Positions 7,994-16,852 of a DNA stretch of 64,000 bases are shown one piece after another; within the stretch, counting starts at the first letter, position 1, and the number at the start of each line of letters is the position of its first letter. The notes below the pieces were generated by a model. That model ran no database searches and had not been told where the DNA came from. It saw only the letters and a list, made by a program, of their open reading frames with translations. A program made the translations under genes and the position numbers. Source of the DNA: Bradyrhizobium stylosanthis (GTDB taxonomy: Bacteria > Pseudomonadota > Alphaproteobacteria > Rhizobiales > Xanthobacteraceae); NCBI RefSeq assembly GCF_001641335.1, contig NZ_LVEM01000003.1, positions 1,160,043-1,224,042 of the forward strand, written 5' to 3'.

Positions 7994-9166
7994 GTGAAGC
8001 GGAACCTCACCATTGCATGCGCGGCGCTCGCCGCAATCCTGATCGGCGGAAGTCTCTGGTTCTTCGGCACCGACCGCAAGCCGGCCGTCGCGGCCGCGCC
8101 GGTGCCGGTCGTCGTGCCTGTGGTCGCCGCCACCGTCACCGGCAAGGACGTCCCGATCTATCTGCGCGGCATCGGCACGGTGATCGCCTACAACACCGAC
8201 GTCGTGCGCAGCCAGATCCAGGGCCAGATCGTCAAGATCGCCTTCACCGAAGGACAGACCGTCAAGACCGGAGACCTGCTCGCCCAGATCGATCCGCGGC
8301 CTTACGAAGCACAGATCGAGCAGCTGACCGCCAATCGCGACCGCGACCAGGCGCAGCTCGCGAATGCCGAGGCCAATCTTGCGCGCTACAATCAGCTGGG
8401 CGACAAGGGTTATGCGACCCCGCAACTGATCGAGACGCAGACGGCGCAGGTGGCGCAGCTCAAGGCCGCCGTGAAGGCGGACCAGGCCCAGATCGACGAG
8501 GCCAACGTCCAGCTCAGCTACACGCGCCTGACATCGGCGATCCCCGGCATCACCGGCGTGCGCCAGATCGACGTCGGCAACGTGATCCATCCGACCGACC
8601 CTAACGGTCTCGTCGTCGTCACCCAGATCGAGCCGATCTCGATGCTGTTCACGCTGCCGCAGACCGACCTGCCGGTGATCCAGGAGCACGCGGCGAAAGG
8701 CCCACTGAAGGTCATCGCCTACAGCCAGGACAACAAGGTGAAGCTCGACGAGGGTACGCTGCTGCTGGTCAACAACGAGATCGCGGGCACCACCGGCACC
8801 GTCCAGCTCAAGGCGGTGTTCCCGAACCATGAGCACCGGCTGTGGCCGGGCCAGCTGGTGAACGCGCGCCTGCTACTCCAGGTTCAGAAGGGCGCGCTCA
8901 CCGTCGCCGGCTCGGCCGTGCAGCAGGGGCCGAACGGCAGCTATGTCTATGTCGTGACCGATGGCCAGACGGCGGCCTTGCGTCCCGTGCACGTCGCGCA
9001 GATCAGCGACGGCCAGGCCCTGATCGACCAGGGGCTGAAATCCGGTGAGGTCGTCGTGGTGGACGGCCAGTACCGGCTGACGGAAGGCAGCCGTGTCCGC
9101 GAGCTGCATGGCAAGGCCGCACAGGAAGCGGATTTGCAGAGCGCCGTGCAGGATGCTATCCCGTGA
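7994..9166 (+). CDS. RND efflux periplasmic adaptor (membrane fusion protein)
   Basis: 390 aa from GTG 7994. An N-terminal membrane anchor or signal (LTIACAALAAILIGGSLWFF) is followed by the lipoyl/beta-barrel adaptor pattern: VVRSQIQGQIVKIAFTEGQTV, an alpha-hairpin with DRDQAQLANAEANLARYNQL, and the second lipoyl half LTSAIPGITGVRQIDVGNVI. It closely resembles MdtA-type adaptors. The adaptor links an inner-membrane RND pump to an outer-membrane channel. The stop overlaps the permease start (GTGA), so the two are coupled. No outer-membrane channel gene is present here. Confidence 0.93.
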   Translation: MKRNLTIACAALAAILIGGSLWFFGTDRKPAVAAAPVPVVVPVVAATVTGKDVPIYLRGIGTVIAYNTDVVRSQIQGQIVKIAFTEGQTVKTGDLLAQIDPRPYEAQIEQLTANRDRDQAQLANAEANLARYNQLGDKGYATPQLIETQTAQVAQLKAAVKADQAQIDEANVQLSYTRLTSAIPGITGVRQIDVGNVIHPTDPNGLVVVTQIEPISMLFTLPQTDLPVIQEHAAKGPLKVIAYSQDNKVKLDEGTLLLVNNEIAGTTGTVQLKAVFPNHEHRLWPGQLVNARLLLQVQKGALTVAGSAVQQGPNGSYVYVVTDGQTAALRPVHVAQISDGQALIDQGLKSGEVVVVDGQYRLTEGSRVRELHGKAAQEADLQSAVQDAIP

Positions 9167-12100
9167 ACCTCTCCGCTCCCTTCATCCTGCGGCCGATCGC
9201 AACCGCGCTGCTGATGGCCGGCCTGTTGCTGTGCGGTCTTGCGGCCTATCCGCTGCTGCCGGTCGGCGCGCTGCCGAACGTCAATTACCCGACGATCCAG
9301 ATCTCGGCGCAATTGCCCGGCGCCGATCCCGGCACCATCGCCTCGTCCCTCGCCACGCCGCTCGAGCAGCAGCTCAGCCAGATTCCAGGCGTCACGCAGC
9401 TCACCTCGTCCAGCGCGCTCGGCGTCGCCCAGCTCACGGTGCAGTTCGAGCTGTCGCGCACGGTGGACAGCGCAGCGGTGGACGTGCTGGCCGCGATCAA
9501 TGCCGCGAGCCCGTTCCTGCCGCCGAACATCCCCTACCCGCCGACGATCAGGAAGGTGAATCCGGCGGAGACGCCGATCATGCTGATCGCGCTGACGTCG
9601 GACTCGCTGCCGCTGACCACGGTGGACGCCTATGCCGAGAACATCCTGCTGCCGAAGATCTCGCAGGTGCCCGGCGTCGGCCTCGTCGGCATCGGCGGCC
9701 AGCAGAAGCCGGCGATCCGTGTCCGCGTCAATCCACAGGCGCTCGCCGCACGCGGCATCGGCCTCGAGGACGTCCGCAACGTCATCGCAGGCGCCAATGT
9801 CGACCTGCCCAAGGGCACGCTCAACAGCCCGCGCGTCACCTACACGCTGAACACCAACGACCAGCTGCTCAAGCCTTCCGCCTATGACGACCTCATCATC
9901 GCCTATCGCAACGGCTCGCCGGTGCGGATACGCGACGTCGGCATGGCGATCGAGGGGCCCGAGAACGATCTCCTGGCCGGCTGGTACGGCAAGGATCCCG
10001 CCATCATCCTGGCGGTCCAGCGCGTTCCCGGCGCCAACGTGATCGAGACCGTCGACCGCATCAAGACGCTGCTGCCCCAGCTCCAGGCCTCGGTCCCGCC
10101 GGCGATCAAGGTGACGATCGCCGCCGATCGCACCGCCACCATCCGCGCCGCGGTCTCCGACGTTCAATTCACGCTGATGCTGACGGTCGCCCTGGTGGTG
10201 ATGGTCATCTTCCTGTTCCTGCGAAATTTCTGGGCCACCATCATTCCGGCGATCACAGTTCCGCTGGCGCTGGTCGGCACGTTCGCGGTGCTCTATGTGC
10301 TCGGCTACAGCCTGGACAATCTCTCGCTGATGGCGCTGTCGATCGCGGTCGGGTTCGTGGTCGACGATGCCGTCGTCGTGATCGAGAACATCGTGCGCCA
10401 TCTCGAACAGGGCATGACGCCCATGGAGGCCGCGCTCAAGGGCTCCAGCGAAATCGGCTTCACCATCGTCTCCATCACGCTGTCGCTGATCGCGGTGTTC
10501 ATCCCGCTGTTCCTGATGGGCGGCTATGTCGGCAAGCTGTTCCAGGAATTCGCCGTCACGATCACCGCCTCGCTGCTGCTGTCGCTGATCATCTCGCTCA
10601 CGCTGACGCCGATGATGTGCGCGCGGCTGCTGAAGGACGATTCGCACAAGAAGCACGGCCGCCTCTATCTCGCCTTCGAACGCGGCTTCGATGGCCTGCT
10701 GGCGGTCTATGCAAAGGGCCTTCACGTCGTGCTGCGCCATCGCTTCGTGACGCTGCTCGTGATGCTCTCGACCGTCGCGCTGACCGGCTATCTCTATGTG
10801 ATCATTCCCAAGGGCTTCTTCCCGCAGCAGGACACCGGGCAGATCGTCGGCATCACTGAGGCCGCGCAGGACATCTCCTTCCCCGCCATGTCCGAGCGTC
10901 AGCAGGCCATCGTTGACATCCTCTCGAAGGACCCGGCGGTGCAGTCGGTGGCGAGCTATATCGGACCCGGCGGCCCGACCGCGACGCTCAATCAGGGACG
11001 CATCTTCATCGTTCTGAAGCCGAAGCCCGAGCGCAAGGCCAGCGCCGATCAGGTGATTGAGCGGCTGGGGCCCCGGCTCGCCCATATCCAGGGCATCAGG
11101 CTCTATATGCAGGCCGCGCAGGACATCACGATCGGCGCACGCCTGTCGAAGACGCAGTATCAGTACACGCTGACGGATGCCGATTCCAACGAGCTCACGC
11201 ATTGGTCGGCGATCTTCCTGGAGAAGCTCCGCGCGCTCGACCTCATCACCGACGTCGCCAGCGACCAGGCCAATGCCGGCCCGCGGCTGGAGGTCACGGT
11301 CAACCGCGAGGTCGCTTCCAGCTTCGGCATCCTGCCGACGACGATCGACAATGCCCTCGACGACGCGTTCGGCCAGCGCATCGTCTCGACCATGTTCACC
11401 TCGCTGAACCAGTACCATGTCGTGATGGAGGTCGACCCGCGCTTCCAGTACGGGCCCGAGGCGCTCAAGGACATCTATCTGAACTCGTCGACCGGCCAGC
11501 AGGTCCCTCTCAGCACGCTGGTCCACGCCGTCATCAAGCCTGCGCCCATCCTGATCAATCACCAGAGCCTGTTTCCCTCGGTCACGATCTCGTTCAACCT
11601 GCGTCCCGGCGTTGCGCTCGGCAATGCGGTCGAGGCGATCCAGAAGATCGAGAAGGACACCGGCAAGCCCGCCTCGCTCACGGCCTCGTTCCAGGGCAAT
11701 GCGCAGGCGTTCCAATCCTCCCTGCGCGGCACACCGCTGCTGATCGGGGCGGCGCTGATCGTGATCTACATCATCCTCGGCGTGCTCTATGAGAGCCTGA
11801 TCCACCCCATCACGATCCTGTCGACGCTGCCGTCGGCCGGCATCGGCGCGCTGCTGCTGCTGCTGGCGGTCCACATGGATCTCAGCGTGATCGCGATCAT
11901 CGGCATCATCCTGCTGATCGGCATCGTCAAGAAGAACGGCATCATGCTGGTCGACTTCGCCCTCGAGGTGGAGCGCCAGCACGGGCTCAGCCCGGAAGAG
12001 GCGATCTACCAGGCCTGTACGCTGCGCTTCCGCCCGATCCTGATGACGACGATGGCCGCGCTGCTCGGCGGCGTGCCGCTGATGATCGGCTCCGGCACCG

Positions 12101-12303
12101 GCGCCGAGCTGCGCCAGCCGCTCGGCTATACGATCGTCGGCGGCCTGATGCTGTCGCAGGTCCTGACGCTCTACACCACGCCCGTCGTCTATCTCTATCT
12201 CGACCGGCTCGGCAACTGGCTCACCGGGCGCAAGCCGCGGGCCGAGACATCCACCCCACCCACGACCGAGGCAGAGACGGGACTGAGCCATGAATCCACT
12301 TGA
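9163..12303 (+). CDS. RND multidrug efflux permease (HAE-1 family, MdtB/C-like)
   Basis: 1046 aa, full length for an AcrB/MdtC-type proton-driven pump. It begins MNLSAPFILRPIATALLMAG (TM1). TM4 carries the proton-relay pair in VGFVVDDAVVVIENIVRHLE. The TM11 region has GIVKKNGIMLVDFALE, and later TLRFRPILMTTMAALLGGVP. The large periplasmic loops have the expected spacing. Operon order is secreted protein, adaptor, permease, thioesterase. Substrates cannot be predicted. Confidence 0.95.
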   Translation: MNLSAPFILRPIATALLMAGLLLCGLAAYPLLPVGALPNVNYPTIQISAQLPGADPGTIASSLATPLEQQLSQIPGVTQLTSSSALGVAQLTVQFELSRTVDSAAVDVLAAINAASPFLPPNIPYPPTIRKVNPAETPIMLIALTSDSLPLTTVDAYAENILLPKISQVPGVGLVGIGGQQKPAIRVRVNPQALAARGIGLEDVRNVIAGANVDLPKGTLNSPRVTYTLNTNDQLLKPSAYDDLIIAYRNGSPVRIRDVGMAIEGPENDLLAGWYGKDPAIILAVQRVPGANVIETVDRIKTLLPQLQASVPPAIKVTIAADRTATIRAAVSDVQFTLMLTVALVVMVIFLFLRNFWATIIPAITVPLALVGTFAVLYVLGYSLDNLSLMALSIAVGFVVDDAVVVIENIVRHLEQGMTPMEAALKGSSEIGFTIVSITLSLIAVFIPLFLMGGYVGKLFQEFAVTITASLLLSLIISLTLTPMMCARLLKDDSHKKHGRLYLAFERGFDGLLAVYAKGLHVVLRHRFVTLLVMLSTVALTGYLYVIIPKGFFPQQDTGQIVGITEAAQDISFPAMSERQQAIVDILSKDPAVQSVASYIGPGGPTATLNQGRIFIVLKPKPERKASADQVIERLGPRLAHIQGIRLYMQAAQDITIGARLSKTQYQYTLTDADSNELTHWSAIFLEKLRALDLITDVASDQANAGPRLEVTVNREVASSFGILPTTIDNALDDAFGQRIVSTMFTSLNQYHVVMEVDPRFQYGPEALKDIYLNSSTGQQVPLSTLVHAVIKPAPILINHQSLFPSVTISFNLRPGVALGNAVEAIQKIEKDTGKPASLTASFQGNAQAFQSSLRGTPLLIGAALIVIYIILGVLYESLIHPITILSTLPSAGIGALLLLLAVHMDLSVIAIIGIILLIGIVKKNGIMLVDFALEVERQHGLSPEEAIYQACTLRFRPILMTTMAALLGGVPLMIGSGTGAELRQPLGYTIVGGLMLSQVLTLYTTPVVYLYLDRLGNWLTGRKPRAETSTPPTTEAETGLSHEST

Positions 12304-12706
12304 GCAGGTGACCGCGGGCATGACGGCGGAGAAGCTGGTCACCGTCACACCGGAGATGACGGTCGGCCATGTGGTGCCGGGCATGCCCGAAGTCTACGGC
12401 ACGCCGATGATGATCCTGCACATGGAGATGGCCGCGGGATCGGCGGTTCAGCCGTTCCTGCCGAAGGGCCATGTCAGCGTCGGGATGATGGTCAATATCC
12501 GTCATCTGGCGGCAACCCCGGTCGGCCGCACGGTCCGGGCGATCGCCCGGGTCGTCGCAGTCGAGGCCCGGAGCATTCTGTTCGAGGTCGAGGCCTGGGA
12601 CGGCGGCCGCAAGATCGGCGACGGCACCCATCGGCGCGGCGTGGTCGATGTCGCCGAGTTCGAGCGGCGCTTCGGCGTGACGAGGCCCGTGGCCGAGATG
12701 GCCTAA
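12290..12706 (+). CDS. FlK-like hot-dog thioesterase overlapping the RND permease
   Basis: 138 aa, hot-dog fold thioesterase of the fluoroacetyl-CoA thioesterase (FlK) type. Thr38 (YGTPMM), Glu46 (HMEMAAG) and His72 (NIRHLAATPVG) have exactly the spacing of FlK's catalytic Thr42, Glu50 and His76, and the end of the fold GRKIGDGTHRRGVVD is typical. It hydrolyses a small acyl-CoA; fluoroacetyl-CoA itself is not implied, because housekeeping homologues are common. The start lies 14 bases inside the permease gene, so it belongs to the efflux operon, an unusual partner. Confidence 0.85.
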   Translation: MNPLEQVTAGMTAEKLVTVTPEMTVGHVVPGMPEVYGTPMMILHMEMAAGSAVQPFLPKGHVSVGMMVNIRHLAATPVGRTVRAIARVVAVEARSILFEVEAWDGGRKIGDGTHRRGVVDVAEFERRFGVTRPVAEMA

Positions 12707-12801
12707 AGTCGCAGGCGGCCCGGCCGCGGCTTCGTGCATTTTGGCAAGACCCCTGCGAAAACGCAAAAGACCGCCTTTCGGCGGTGCGGTAGACCTTCCG
12801 C

Positions 12802-14295
12802 ATGACAGTCGAACGCCTGGATGGCTCCAACCCAGTACAGCCCCGGCGATGGTGGCACCGCGTGCGGCCGATCCAGACGATTAGGGATCGCATTCTGCTG
12901 TGGGCCTGGGGCAGCCTGGTTTTGACCCTGCTGTCCTTTGGCTGCTCCCTGCTCGGGGACAATTTCACGACAATCGCCTTCGCCGCCTTCCTGGCCTCTT
13001 CGCTGACGCTCGTCGGCGCGATCATGGATATCACGGCCCTGAAGAGGGCCCACGTCGAGCTGGAGCGGAGCGAGCAGCGTTACCGCCATCTGTTCACCCG
13101 CATGCCGATCGCGCTCCGGCAGCTCGACGCCAGCAGGCTCCTCGTGCTTTTTCGAAAATTGAAAGCCGAGGGCGTCAAGGATCTCGGCCCCTATTTCGAC
13201 AGCCATCCCGAGTTCCTCCGGACCTGCATGGACGCGCTCTCGTTCGAGGAGGCCAACGAGCGGGCCGTCCAGATGTTCGGAGGCGGGCCAAACGGCTATG
13301 TCGGACGTGCCATGGCCGACACCTGGAGGGAGCGGCCCGATACGTTCCGGCGGGCGATGGAGTCCCGCTATCGCGGCGAGACGAATTTCGAGGAAGAGAC
13401 CAGGATGGTCACCTGGGACGGCCGCATCGTCGACGTCCTGTTCACGACCGCCCGTGTCGGCCCTATCAACGATCTCGAGATCAGCCTGGTCGGAACCATC
13501 GACATCTCACCGCGGCTTCGCGCCCAGCAGGAGCTGCAGCGGGTCCAGGCCGAGTTCGCGCATGCCGCACGCGTCTCGATGCTCGGCGAGCTCACCGCCT
13601 CGATCGCGCACGAAGTCAACCAGCCCCTCGCCGCCATCGCCACCAACGGCGCCGCCGGGCTGCGCTGGCTGAACAGGCCGGTGCCCGACATCGGTGAGAT
13701 CCGCAAGACCATCGAAAACATCGTTGTCGATACCCAACGCGCGGCCAGGATCGTGGCGCGTGTTCGCGGCATGGCCTCGCGGAAGGTCCCCGAGCACGCA
13801 TCCCTATGCTTTGACGAAATCGTTCGCGAAGCGCTCCTGTTCCTGCGGCACGAGCTCGAATCCCGCGGCGTGGCGATCCTGCACCGGCCTTGCCCGGCTA
13901 CGCCGCAAGTGGTCGGCGACCGCACCCAGCTGCAGCAGATCATCGTCAATCTCGCCATCAACGCCGCGCAGGCGATGACGCAGGCGGCGCACGACGACCG
14001 CAGGATCGTCATCAGCACGGTCACGCAGGACGCATCCACGCTGTGCTGCTCCGTCGAGGACAACGGCCCCGGCATCGCCGCCGAACATGCCGGCCGGCTG
14101 TTTGAAAGCTTCTTCACGACCAAGGAGAGCGGCATGGGCATGGGTCTCCCCATCTGCCGCTCGATCGTCGAGGCACATGGAGGCCGGATCGGCGCCGAGT
14201 GCAGCGCCGCGCATGGCGGCGCCCGCTTCTGGTTCACCTTGCCGAAGTCCGTGGCGGCGGAATCGCCACGGCCGGATCTCGGTGTCGAGGCCTGA
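12802..14295 (+). CDS. Membrane PAS-domain sensor histidine kinase (orphan)
   Basis: 497 aa. Two N-terminal membrane segments (about residues 32-75: ILLWAWGSLVLTLLSFGCSL and TIAFAAFLASSLTLVGAIM) are followed by a coiled segment, a PAS-like domain (about 85-235), and a HisKA domain with His270 in SIAHEVNQPLAA. The HATPase domain has the N-box NLAINAAQAM, G1 DNGPGIA and G2 GMGMGLPICRSI. The NQPLAA-type H-box is that of rhizobial FixL/DctB-like kinases. No response regulator is adjacent. It begins 95 bases after the thioesterase; the gap holds a short GC hairpin without a T-run. Signal unknown. Confidence 0.9.
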   Translation: MTVERLDGSNPVQPRRWWHRVRPIQTIRDRILLWAWGSLVLTLLSFGCSLLGDNFTTIAFAAFLASSLTLVGAIMDITALKRAHVELERSEQRYRHLFTRMPIALRQLDASRLLVLFRKLKAEGVKDLGPYFDSHPEFLRTCMDALSFEEANERAVQMFGGGPNGYVGRAMADTWRERPDTFRRAMESRYRGETNFEEETRMVTWDGRIVDVLFTTARVGPINDLEISLVGTIDISPRLRAQQELQRVQAEFAHAARVSMLGELTASIAHEVNQPLAAIATNGAAGLRWLNRPVPDIGEIRKTIENIVVDTQRAARIVARVRGMASRKVPEHASLCFDEIVREALLFLRHELESRGVAILHRPCPATPQVVGDRTQLQQIIVNLAINAAQAMTQAAHDDRRIVISTVTQDASTLCCSVEDNGPGIAAEHAGRLFESFFTTKESGMGMGLPICRSIVEAHGGRIGAECSAAHGGARFWFTLPKSVAAESPRPDLGVEA

Positions 14296-14312
14296 CCGCG
14301 TCCTCTGTGCGG

Positions 14313-16610
14313 CTACGCCAATGGCTCCGGGCCGGCCGAACGCACCAGGCGGATCGGCACGCCCTTGTATGAGGGCGTGAAGCTGAGGGGATCTCGGGCA
14401 TAGAGCGGCACCAGCGGATTGGTCTCCGGATAGTATGCCGCACAGCAGCCGGTCGGGAAGGAATAGGCCACCACGCGAAAATTGCGCACGATCCGCTCGG
14501 CGCCGTCGGTCGAGGCGGTGACGAGGTCGACGCGATCGCCGTCGGCAAGTCCCCGCCGCTTCAGCTCGTAGTCGTTGAGGAACACCACGTCGCGCTGGCC
14601 GAACACGCCGCGATAGCGGTCGGACATCGAGTAGAGCGTGGTGTTGTACTGGTCGTGACTGCGGATCGTGGTGAGCCACAGGAAATCGTCATCGCTCTGC
14701 GGCGGATCCTCGCCGCAGCCGGGGAAGACCAGGAAGTTGGCCTTGCCCGACGGCGTCGCCCAGATCCGTTCGCGCGCCGTCGAGGTGAGATGGAAGCCGC
14801 CGGGAACGCGGATGCGGGCATTGTAGCCCTGGAAGATCGGGAAGACGGCCTCGATGGCGTCGCGGATGCGGTCGTAATCGGCAACGAAGCCGTTCCAGTC
14901 GACCACCGTGCGCGCGCCCAGCGTCGCTTTGGCGACGCCGGCAATGATCGCGACCTCGCTGAGCAGATGCTCCGATGCCGGCTTGTTGCGGCCGCCGGAG
15001 GCATGCACCATCGACATCGAGTCCTCCACCGTGACCGACTGCGGCCCCGAGGCCTGCACGTCGATCTCGGTGCGGCCGAGACACGGCAGGATCAGCGCGG
15101 CGCGGCCGTGGATCAGGTGGCTGCGGTTGAGCTTGGTCGAGACGTGGACAGTCAGGTCGAGCTTGGCGAGGGCCGCCTGCGTCGCCTGCCAGTCCGGAAT
15201 GGCGGCGGCGAAATTGCCGCCCATCGCGAAGAAGGCTTTCACCTCGCCGCGGATCATGGCTTCGAGCGCGGTCACCACGTTGTGCCCGGGCGCGGACGGA
15301 GGCTTGAAGCCGAAGTGCTGCTCCAGGCGCTCGAGGAAATCCGCCTTGGGAACCTCCGTGATCCCGACGGTGCGATCGCCCTGCACGTTGGAATGACCGC
15401 GAACCGGGCAGACGCCGGCGCCTTCGCGCCCGACATTGCCCCGCAACAGCGCGAGGTTGGCGATCTGCTGCACGTTATTGGCGCCGCGCCAGTGCTGGGT
15501 GATGCCCATGCCGTAGACGAGGATGGCGCGCTCGGCCTTCATATAGGCACCGGCGGCATATTCCATGTCCTCGCGCGTCAGGCCCGACTGGCGTTCGATA
15601 TCGGGCCATTGCGTGCGCTTGAGATCGTCGATCAACGCCTCGATGCCGGCCGTGTGTCCGCGAATGAAGTCCCAGTCCAGGATCTCCGGCTGCTCGGCGG
15701 CACGGGCGGCCTCGTCGGCCTCCACCAGGACCTTCATGATTCCCTTGAGGACGGCGACGTCGCCGCCGACCCGAACCTGGAAGAGTTTCGAGCTGATCGT
15801 CGTCGACGACAGCGTGATCATCTCGACCGGGCTCTGCGGCGCCTGGAAACGCTCCAGCGCGCGCTCGCGGAACGGGTTGAAGGAGAGGATGGAAGCGCCG
15901 CGGCGCGCCGCATTGCGCAGGCTCGTCATCATCCGCGGGCTGTTGGTGCCCGGGTTCTGGCCGAAGATGAAGATGCAATCGGCCTTGTCGAAATCCTCCA
16001 GCAGCACGGTGCCCTTGCCGACCCCGAGCGACTGCGGCAGGCCGACGCTGGTCGCCTCGTGGCACATGTTCGAGCAGTCGGGGAAATTGTTGGTGCCGTA
16101 TTCGCGCACGAACAGCTGGTAGAGGAACGCCGCCTCGTTCGACGTGCGTCCGGACGTGTAGAACTCCGCCATATCGGGATTCGGCAGCGCCGCAAGCTCG
16201 CGCCCGATCATGTCGAACGCCTCGCTCCATTGCACCGGGAGATAGCGGTCGGATGCGGCATCATAGGCCATCGGGTGCGTGAGCCGCCCGACCATTTCGA
16301 GATCGTAGTCGCTCCAGCTCGCAAGCTCGGTGACGGTATGCTGGGCGAAGAATTCGGGCGTGCAGCGCTTCGACGTCGCCTCCCAGGCGATCGCCTTGCC
16401 GCCGTTCTCGCAGAACTCGAACGAGGAGGTGTGCTTTGGATCGGGCCAGGCACAGCCGGGGCAATCGAAGCCCTCCGGCTGGTTCATCCGGCGCAGCGTC
16501 GCCGCGCCCTTCAGCGGCACCCGCTGCACCAACAGCGCCTCGCTAAGCGCCTTGAGCGCACCCCAGCCGCCGGCCGGCTCACGGTAGGGACGAACCGATT
16601 TCGTGGTCAT
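14313..16610 (-). CDS. FdhF/YdeP-type molybdopterin oxidoreductase (formate dehydrogenase-like)
   Basis: 765 aa from ATG 16610; upstream in-frame sequence is implausible. The N-terminus begins MTTKSVRPYREPAGGWGALK. An iron-sulfur motif has Cys50, Cys53 and Cys67 (CPGCAWPD, FEFCENGGKA). The putative molybdenum ligand is Cys183 in NMCHEATSVGLPQSLGVG, standing where formate dehydrogenases have Sec or Cys. The C-terminal molydopterin-binding domain includes YFP-type SFPTGCCAAYYPETNPLVPL. There is no Tat signal, so it is cytoplasmic. It is divergent from oxalate decarboxylase, and an FdhD sulfurtransferase is encoded at 24912, which supports formate as substrate. YdeP-family activity is otherwise poorly defined. 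Confidence 0.88.
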   Translation of the reverse strand: MTTKSVRPYREPAGGWGALKALSEALLVQRVPLKGAATLRRMNQPEGFDCPGCAWPDPKHTSSFEFCENGGKAIAWEATSKRCTPEFFAQHTVTELASWSDYDLEMVGRLTHPMAYDAASDRYLPVQWSEAFDMIGRELAALPNPDMAEFYTSGRTSNEAAFLYQLFVREYGTNNFPDCSNMCHEATSVGLPQSLGVGKGTVLLEDFDKADCIFIFGQNPGTNSPRMMTSLRNAARRGASILSFNPFRERALERFQAPQSPVEMITLSSTTISSKLFQVRVGGDVAVLKGIMKVLVEADEAARAAEQPEILDWDFIRGHTAGIEALIDDLKRTQWPDIERQSGLTREDMEYAAGAYMKAERAILVYGMGITQHWRGANNVQQIANLALLRGNVGREGAGVCPVRGHSNVQGDRTVGITEVPKADFLERLEQHFGFKPPSAPGHNVVTALEAMIRGEVKAFFAMGGNFAAAIPDWQATQAALAKLDLTVHVSTKLNRSHLIHGRAALILPCLGRTEIDVQASGPQSVTVEDSMSMVHASGGRNKPASEHLLSEVAIIAGVAKATLGARTVVDWNGFVADYDRIRDAIEAVFPIFQGYNARIRVPGGFHLTSTARERIWATPSGKANFLVFPGCGEDPPQSDDDFLWLTTIRSHDQYNTTLYSMSDRYRGVFGQRDVVFLNDYELKRRGLADGDRVDLVTASTDGAERIVRNFRVVAYSFPTGCCAAYYPETNPLVPLYARDPLSFTPSYKGVPIRLVRSAGPEPLA

Positions 16611-16852
16611 CTGATATCTCTCGATATTGCAACCCTCCCAGTTAAGGATCGCGCCGACGAGCCGTCTTCCCAAAACGAAGCGCGATTTCTCAATTGCACT
16701 CGCCCGGTCCCTTTGCCCTGCCCTAGCAGCCAGTGCATTCCGGCAAAAAGAGCGCTGTTCCCGGAAGCTGAAACCCCAGCCGGAAACTAGGTTTGGAGGT
16801 TGGAGCCCCATTACAATGGAGGGCTTTCGACCATTTTCAGGAGCGACCCAAG
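16611..16852. promoter_or_regulatory. Divergent promoter region between formate oxidoreductase and oxalate decarboxylase
   Basis: 242 bases with no credible ORF between two divergent starts. AG-rich ribosome sites are visible at both ends: caggagcgacccaag before the plus-strand ATG, and a GAG-containing site before the minus-strand ATG. No clear operator palindrome or sigma-54 element was found by eye. Shared control of the two genes is inferred from the arrangement. Confidence 0.5.

Noticed and set aside
8947..12384. 1145-codon open frame on the minus strand across the RND adaptor and permease genes
   Set aside because: It is opposite two unmistakable efflux genes, is Arg/Asp/Gly/Gln-rich without domains, and arises from GC-rich codon bias.
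12770..12786. Short GC hairpin before the sensor kinase
   Set aside because: Six-base stem without a T-run; too weak to call a terminator.
16620..16680. Possible sigma-54 promoter before the formate oxidoreductase
   Set aside because: A GG and a GC element are present but the spacing is about three bases too short for the -24/-12 consensus.
14655..16790. 711-codon plus-strand frame over the formate oxidoreductase gene
   Set aside because: Antisense shadow of the molybdoenzyme; composition is typical of GC-rich complementary frames.
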